From: Parasponia andersonii | Lineage: Eukaryota; Streptophyta; Magnoliopsida; Rosales; Cannabaceae | Reading direction: 5' to 3' | DNA length: 64,000 bases | NCBI GenBank assembly: GCA_002914805.1 | Contig: JXTB01000003.1 | Location: 399,168 to 463,167 of the forward strand | Shown here: positions 57,702-64,000 of the stretch, piece after piece | How positions within the stretch are numbered: the first letter of the stretch is position 1 | Layout: each line of letters starts with the position of its first letter | Translations under genes and position numbers: made by a program | The notes under the pieces: generated by a model | The model's database searches: none | Seen by the model: only the letters and a program-made list of their open reading frames with translations | What the model was told of the DNA's origin: nothing

Positions 57702-59402
57702 CCAAAATATATGGATTTTATTTTTGATAAATACTAAAGGTAGTTGGTTTTTTTTTTCTGTTCAATTAAAATTTACTATGCACCATTTTTATGGTAAAAA
57801 AATAAAGAGAAAATAAGCATTAAACAATGTGTATTTACTGTTATTTTTTTCTAGCTACTCAATTCATGTTATTTATTAGATCAATGATCCAACAACTAAA
57901 AAAAATCTATGAATAGATATAAAAAAAAACATGTTGGGTCATAGCCATATATTTATCTATCTTTATATAATAAGTGTGAATAAGCAAGTAGCATTTCAAC
58001 CATTTTGTTGTCTTTTATACCCTTATATATTTTTTATCATTTTCTGAATTCTAATACAAATTTGCAATTTATTAATGGGCAGGTTTATTGCCATCCATTT
58101 GTCTACTCTTCACACTTTTTTAATTAATTTCTTTTATTACTAAAAGGACCCTAAGTATAATTACTTTTGGGTACATAAATTGTTTTTATAAAAAAATTAA
58201 CCACATCTTTTCTAAATACACAATTCATCTTAAACCCTAATTTTCTTCATGATTCCAATTTTTATTTTCATCTTTTCGATTATTTTTTTATTTGAGCATC
58301 AATACATATATAAAGTGGCCATTGCATGTATTTATGAGTATTTATAAGTATACTAGGCCATAAGCTTATGAATGAATTGAAGAAATAATAAATTATGATT
58401 TTTTTTCCCTTCTCATAAAGAGTACAAGCATATTTAATCGAAAAGTTAGCAAAACAATGGAAGCTCCATTAATTGATCGCAACAAATGTTTTTTTTTTAA
58501 TTTATTTTTCTTTGAATGTATATTGGTATATCAATAATAAAAAGGATAAAAATAATGAATCAATGAAAAAAAAAATAATGAAGAAGACGGATCGCAAAGA
58601 GCACGAAAGAAAAACACGAAAGAGATGAGATGGAAAGAGAACAGACAAAATAAGATTTATTGACAAAATTGGGGTATAAAAAATTCAAATTAAATTAAAA
58701 ATTTTAATTAAAAGTGTGGATTTTGAATTAGCGTAGAGAGAGTAGACTAGGAGTCACAATAGATCCGTGCTTTATTAATTAGTTTAAGGTAGATTTAGTA
58801 CGTTCAATGTTCTTTTTACTCCTCACGACCATACATGGCTACATCGTACCAACCCGTGGTCTTATTTCTTGTACAAAGTGCATATTTTGCTATTTATAGT
58901 ATAATTTTTTTAGTTATTTTTTTTAGGGGCATTTATTTTTTCATTTTATCTTCACTTGCTTTTTCAATTTTTTTTTTTATAGTAAACTTGTTTTCTCAAA
59001 TTGTATTTCTATTACTCTCTTTTTTTCATAGTTATAAAAACTCTTCTTTTTCTTTTTTCCTTCAATTTTTCTGTTCATTATATTTATTATTTTAAGAAAC
59101 ATAAATCATAAAATATGTAAAAAAAAAAAAAACACACGCACACTCAATTTAAAGGCAAACAAATCATTTTTCTTAATTAATCAAATGAATTGGTCATCTT
59201 TCGGAAGTAGCTTGTTCATTCATTTTTTTTTTTACTATTAATCCTTTATATAAAATCTTTACACATGATTTTTTTTTTACCTTAGAATATCTATCTGTAT
59301 TTAAATCATCAGTTATAACTAACACTTTAACATATTTGGCAAAAAAAATAAAAACTAAGAAACTTACGGGAGGCGTGCCAAAACTAATATATATATATAT
59401 AT
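57702..59402. other. AT-rich intergenic DNA, a degenerate MITE possible
   Basis: 57740-57947 loosely follows the MITE at 42520 (ACTATGCACCATTTTTAT, then GATCAATGATCCAACAACTA and a final TTGGGTCATAGCC), so it may be an old copy. The frame at 58835-59095 is Phe/Ser/Leu low complexity and is not called. Confidence 0.4.
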
Positions 59403-59618
59403 GATTCCCAATCCAATAAGTATTTTTTTTTTGTTGGAATCATAATCTCAATGACTATCATAATTTTGGTAGTTAAGAAAAAAATAAAAAAAATACTTGT
59501 TATTTAATATTTTTTTCTCTCCAACTAGTATTATAAAAGAACATATGTAATGAATTTTAATTGAGCAAAACAATACGTATGAATAGGTTAAAAGAAATTA
59601 CTTACTAAATTGGTGCCC
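59403..59618. mobile_element. MITE, related to the 42520 family (216 bp)
   Basis: Left end GATTCCCAATCCAATAAGTA with T-run, right end ACTTACTAAATTGGTGCCC. The reverse complement of the right end (GGGCACCAATTTAGTAAGTA) resembles the termini of the MITEs at 42520 and 59637, but the interior differs. It sits 18 bp from the next MITE, separated by a TA repeat. Confidence 0.65.
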
Positions 59619-59636
59619 TTTATATATATATATATA

Positions 59637-59871
59637 GGTTGCCAATCAAATAGGTATTTTTTTTCTTTACCTATGGATAGGTATATTTTTTTTAGCCGTT
59701 GGATCACCATCTAATGGTGATCCAATGATTATAATGAAGTACATGAAAAGACGTGCATCATTAATGCTCTTTCTCTCTCTTACTTTTTACAATAAAAAAA
59801 TGTCTAAATTTTCATTGGCCAAATTGATACTTATGCATAGGTAAAAAAAAAAAACCTACTGGATTGATGCC
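59637..59871 (-). mobile_element. MITE copy 2 (235 bp), inverted relative to 42520 copy
   Basis: Left end GGTTGCCAATCAAATAGG, right end CCTACTGGATTGATGCC. Read as reverse complement it follows the 42520-42755 copy nearly base for base (GTGATCCAATG, AGACGTGCATCATTAATG, TTTTCATTGGCCAAATTGAT), so this family was active fairly recently. Confidence 0.85.
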
Positions 59872-59899
59872 TATATATATATATATATATATGGGTGAT

Positions 59900-61345
59900 T
59901 AATAACTCTATGAAAATAGAATTATTTGTGCTCTTTTTCGTATATATTTTGTGTGTTTTGTGTAATTTTAGTTTAATTTAGGTTATTTATAATTAATTTA
60001 ATTTTTAGTATTCAGATATAATTTTATTAGATTTTAATTATTTTAATTTAATTAATTTAATTTAGTTTAGTTTAGGATAATTTAGTTTTTTTTAATTAAA
60101 TTCATAATTAATTTATTTTAGATTATGATTTGTTTGAATTTGATTTAGTTTTATTTTATTTTGCTTTAGGTTAAATGAAAAAGAAAAAAATTGGAAAAAG
60201 AAATCAAAGAGTCTCGCGATCTCAATAGTCCGATCGAGCTTGGCACGTGGAGTGCACGCGGGCTGACAGGCGAGTGAAGGGCAAGAGGACACGAGGACTC
60301 CGTGTGCTGTAGTAATTGCCATCCGTGCCGGATCGGCTATTTCTCACATCAAGTGCAACCGATTTTTCCTCCACTTATACGATGCCACGTAAGCGCATTA
60401 ATTCTAGTTTTTCTGTTAACCAGTCAGGCTCGAGTTTCGTGCTGCGCTCATGAATTTCAGCCACACCAAATTACATCTTAGTGCTCAGATTACATGGGGA
60501 AGAGATAGAAAGAGAGAAAGGAAATTGTGTGAATTTGACATAACATCTAACCAATTAGAAAGCCACCTTTAGAAATGTGAAAATTTGCACAATATTTTAA
60601 TTTTAGCTATAAATAGTTGGAACGTAAAGAGAAAAAAACACCAATTTTAATAGAAAAAATTCCACTTTTTATAGAAAGAATGTGTGAGAGGAGTGCGAAG
60701 TTAGACTAATTTTTAGAGAGGCTAGAGAGATGATCTTAGTTGTATAGTTTTTCTGTTTTCCAACTTTGATTTATGAGAGTGCTTCAATGTTTATAAATTT
60801 GGTTTGTTAAATTTTTCAATATATTATTTTCTAGTTTCTCATATAAATTCAATCATGCTTTCTTTATGTATTGATTTAAACTAGATTATAATTATATTTG
60901 TTTTATTAGTTGATCTTTTACTGTACTATTATACCTGAAATATATTAACGATATTAGATAACTAAAAAGATAGATTATTTTTTGTCTTAATTGGAAGAGT
61001 TTTTCATATTGAATACTTTAGGTTAATATTTGTACTTAAATGCTATATTTTCTAGTTATGTGTTTGGAATGAAAATATAATTGAGTAATAAATAAGAATC
61101 AAAATTGGTAATAGTTAGACAAACAATTAAGTGAATCTTGAAGTTTTTTTTTTTTTTTCTCATACTAGTATTTTCACTTATTATCTTTGTAATTATTATT
61201 TTAATTTCTTGCTCAGTTTATTTTTATTTTCAATTTTTATTTTTATTTTTCGTTATTTTTTTATTGTTGATTTACTTCTCTATGGGAACGACATCTTAAT
61301 CTATATTACGATAGCTGCTAATATATTATGAGCGTAGACAGTGAT
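59900..61345 (+). repeat. Possible ancient solo LTR (Ty3/gypsy-like)
   Basis: A GC-richer patch (60200-60490) is followed by a TATAAATAG box (about 60609-60617). Further on comes a CTTCTCTATGGGAACGACATC block near 61276, resembling the conserved region near the LTR end of Tat/Athila elements. No TG...CA ends with a target duplication could be set. The small frames here are not called. Confidence 0.3.
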
Positions 61346-62797
61346 GTTTCAATGGAGATTTTTGTTTTTACTCCATGGATAAGTACTTAAATCTGGGCCA
61401 TTGGATTTTAATCATATGGTTATAATAATATTGGTAATTCTATCCAAAAAAAAATCTAATTAATATCTATATAAATATAAGAAGCTATTTATGACACAAA
61501 AAATTAGTAACTTATTTGTGACCTATGACTAATTTTTTTTATTCTTTTTTCATTGTCTTTTTTTTTTGTGGTTTTTATTCTCATTCTATCATTGATTTAT
61601 GTATTTTTATTTTTTTCCCTTTTAATACTTATATCTCATCATTGTTATTTTTTTTTCTAAATTAACTAATTTAACTTTTGAAGTCGTATAACTTATCTAG
61701 TCGATAAATTCTCTCTTTTTATTTATTTATTTTTTTATTTTAGGTGTTACATATTTAATTTATCTTAATTGTTTTTATTTCACATGTTACATATTTATTT
61801 ATCTTAATATATATTTTATTTTACATGTAGACTTATTTTAACATAGGATAACACTCTTTTCAAAATAATAATAATAATAATAAATAATAATAAAAATAAT
61901 ACGTATAATTTCTTTTTTTTTTAAAAAGGACAATAGGTATAATTTTATGATTATTAACTAAATATATATTCTTCAAAAAAAATAACCCTATGTATAAAAC
62001 TATTTAATACAAATATTTTTTTTATCAAAATTTTTCCAAAAAAAATCGTTTCAAATTGTTTTCTTTAAAAAATCGTTCCAAAAACTTATTCATCGCTCAG
62101 TGTAAAAAAAGGATTTGCTAAAAACATTATAATGAAATGATTATAGGTAAAAATGAATTACTATTACTCAATTATAGTAAAAATGGCTGATATTTTCTTT
62201 GGTTATTCACCCTTTTGCTTCAGATCTCAGCAACAGGAAAACTGCTTTTTGCTTGATAATACTATTTTCTTCCACCCAAGAACAAAAATTACAACATAAT
62301 TGCCGCCTTCCGTCTTTATCAATTAGGTCCTCTAATTTACCATCTTTCAATGCCACACCTTTTTTTTTTTTTTTTTTTTTTTCCTCTAAACTTTTTTATG
62401 TGTCCAAATATGGGTTTGAAGTTCAATTGTTTTGTCCAATAGAAAATTTTCATAGCACACGTTACATCGACCACTTGGAGAAAAAATGATTTGAACCCAA
62501 AAAAAAATCTATCAAACAAACAAATAAAAAAGCATTAACACATAACGTAAAACATATGATAAGAATAATACTATTATAAAAAGAATATGCCAAAAATAAA
62601 TATATGATTGCTTGGAAAAGAAAAGAAAAGAAAAGGAAGATTAACAATGTCTATCATCATACTCATTACCGAAAATTTAAAAAAAAAAATCTTAAATACA
62701 ATTTATAATTGACACCCATTCTAAACAACCCAAAGCTATGTTTTGAATTTGAGAAAATAGTTCTGCACCTCTACATTGCAGGTGCAGGAAACATACC
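61346..62797. other. AT-rich intergenic DNA and PAP gene promoter
   Basis: T-rich, with an ATA repeat near 61867-61890 and a T-run of about 22 bases at 62361-62382. The last few hundred bases should carry the phosphatase promoter and leader. Nothing else seen. Confidence 0.45.
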
Positions 62798-63526
62798 ATG
62801 GTCTTCTTCTTCTTCGTCCATGGCACCACGCCCATTTCTCAGAGACCCACCTTCTTTTTCTTCCTCCTCCTCTCAACCCTTTTCTTCGCCATAGCACAAC
62901 AGGTCTCGATCTCTCTCAACACAACAACTCTCTCCAAATCTGGCGACTCTGTCCTAATCCAATGGTCCGGCATCGACACCCCCTCCAAGCTCGACTGGCT
63001 CGGGATATACTCGCCTCCGAGCTCAGACCACCACAACTTCGTCGGGTACGTTTTCCTCTCCACGTCTCCGTCGTGGCAATCCGGGTCGGGTAGCGTTTCG
63101 ATCCCTCTCGTCAACCTCCGATCCAACTACTCGTTCCGGATCTTTCGATGGACCGAGTCGGAGATCAACCCCAAGAAGCGGGATCACGACCAGAACCCAC
63201 TTCCGGGCACGAAGCACCTGCTCGCGAGCTCTCTGGAGCTCGGGTTTGGGCCGGGTCGTGGGCCGGAGCAGATCCATTTGGCGTACACGGACCGGGAGGA
63301 CGAGATGCGGGTCATGTTCATGACGGAGGACGGTGCCGAGAGGCTCGTCAGGTATGGGGAGAGGGAGGGTGAGCTTGGTGACGTGGCCGTGGCACGTGCG
63401 GGGAGGTATGAGAGGGAGGACATGTGCGACTCCCCGGCCAATGAGAGCGTGGGATGGAGAGACCCTGGGTTTATTCATGATGGGGTTATGAAGAATTTGA
63501 AGAAAGGAGTCAAGTATTATTATCAG
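62798..63526 (+). CDS. Purple acid phosphatase (PAP2/PAP9-type), first exon, partial
   Basis: Exon 1 encodes 243 residues and ends KGVKYYYQ at 63526, just before a GTAATA donor. The remaining exons lie beyond the window. A hydrophobic signal peptide (about residues 17-34, [20 protein letters not shown]) starts it. An N-terminal Ig/fibronectin-like region follows, with [55 protein letters not shown] and [12 protein letters not shown], the pattern of the large plant purple acid phosphatases related to Arabidopsis PAP2 and PAP9. The metallophosphatase domain with its metal ligands is not yet reached, so activity cannot be judged. Homologues are often labelled inactive in databases, although PAP2 has reported phosphatase activity. 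Coding GC is high. Confidence 0.88.
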
Positions 63527-64000
63527 GTAATAGTTTACAATCAACTGAACTGAATTGGGTTTTTGCTCTTTTTTGCTTTCATTGTCTTAAATTTAGTTTC
63601 TTGTTGATTTTGAATTGGGTAACGAGGACGAAAGTTGCACATATTTCTTTTCTCTTTATAGCCAATTGTGACATTTTTAAATGGTTGTTTTGGCACCATG
63701 GACAGTGCAAGTTTCCCAGATCTTACTTATTGCATTTCACCTGAATTGATGATTTTGGAAGCAATTGAGTAAAGGGGTATTTGTCTTGCGAGTAATGCTA
63801 AGGATACTCGTAATTTACACCAAAAACTTGCACCAAGTGATTTGACATGATTTTCGAGTGGGACGGACCACACTGTTGGAATATCTCTACTTATAATCAT
63901 GTCAGATCATTTTGAGGTTTTGGTGTAAATTATGAGTATCCCTGGTACTACTCTCTGTTACTTTTTCATGGTTTAGAAAAAGTGATATATTTGTTAGTTA
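63527..64000 (+). other. First intron of the purple acid phosphatase gene (partial)
   Basis: Starts with GTAATA after exon 1 and shows no coding frame to the window end, consistent with an intron whose acceptor lies outside. Confidence 0.6.

Noticed and set aside
58835..59095. 86-residue hydrophobic frame resembling a membrane protein
   Set aside because: Composed of T-run-derived Phe, Ser and Leu codons; no structure beyond base composition.
62839..63544. Long minus-strand frames opposite the purple acid phosphatase exon
   Set aside because: Mirror frames of a GC-rich coding exon; the plus strand carries the conserved protein and the splice donor.

Overview
The window is nuclear DNA of a flowering plant, probably a eudicot. 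Evidence: genes with spliceosomal introns, plant-only families (UGT708-type glycosyltransferase, remorin, CLE peptide precursor, PPR protein), a nuclear tRNA gene, and very AT-rich intergenic DNA packed with hAT, Copia, CACTA, Mutator-like, LINE, SINE-like and MITE sequence. I cannot fix the species from sequence alone. Two single undetermined bases (14873 and 38484) mark it as a draft assembly.

Layout. 1-3.9 kb: a dead hAT transposon with an 8-bp target duplication, ending 139 bp before the next gene. 4.0-5.4 kb: an intronless UGT708-type C-glycosyltransferase. 5.5-8.6 kb: AT-rich DNA with one striking 97-bp hairpin. 8.63-25.32 kb: an old Copia retrotransposon with a TTATA target duplication. 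A second Copia element (9.01-16.5 kb) sits in its 5' LTR and a solo LTR (21.08-22.88 kb, target duplication ATGCA) sits in its RT/RNase H region. 26.3-38.1 kb is the gene-rich core: a nodulin-related protein (+), a membrane-anchored RING protein (+), a six-exon remorin (-), an orphan last exon of a GH79 heparanase-like gene (-), tRNA-Thr(AGU) (-), a PPR E-type protein (+) and an eleven-exon secreted LRR protein (-). 38.1-44.4 kb: intergenic DNA with a tandem-duplicated repeat block and a MITE. 44.45-44.84 kb: a CLE precursor whose last 12 residues equal the Arabidopsis CLE9/CLE10 peptide. 45.6-50.8 kb: another LTR of the first Copia family, split by a CACTA element with a TAT target duplication. 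50.9-55.7 kb: a SINE-like unit, a Mutator-like remnant and a dead LINE. 57-59.9 kb: a long inverted repeat and two more MITEs. 60-61.3 kb: a possible old LTR. 62.8-64 kb: first exon of a purple acid phosphatase gene that runs off the window.

The genes do not form an operon or an obvious biosynthetic cluster. They are independent plant genes: specialised-metabolite glycosylation, stress-associated protein, ubiquitin ligase, membrane-nanodomain scaffold, organellar RNA factor, apoplastic LRR protein, signalling peptide, phosphatase. I found no clearly new biological system. The most informative signals are the precisely delimited nested transposons, the near-perfect 97-bp hairpin, the 733-bp inverted repeat, the SINE-like unit between long direct repeats, the orphan GH79 exon that still has its splice acceptor, and the upstream ORFs of the RING gene.
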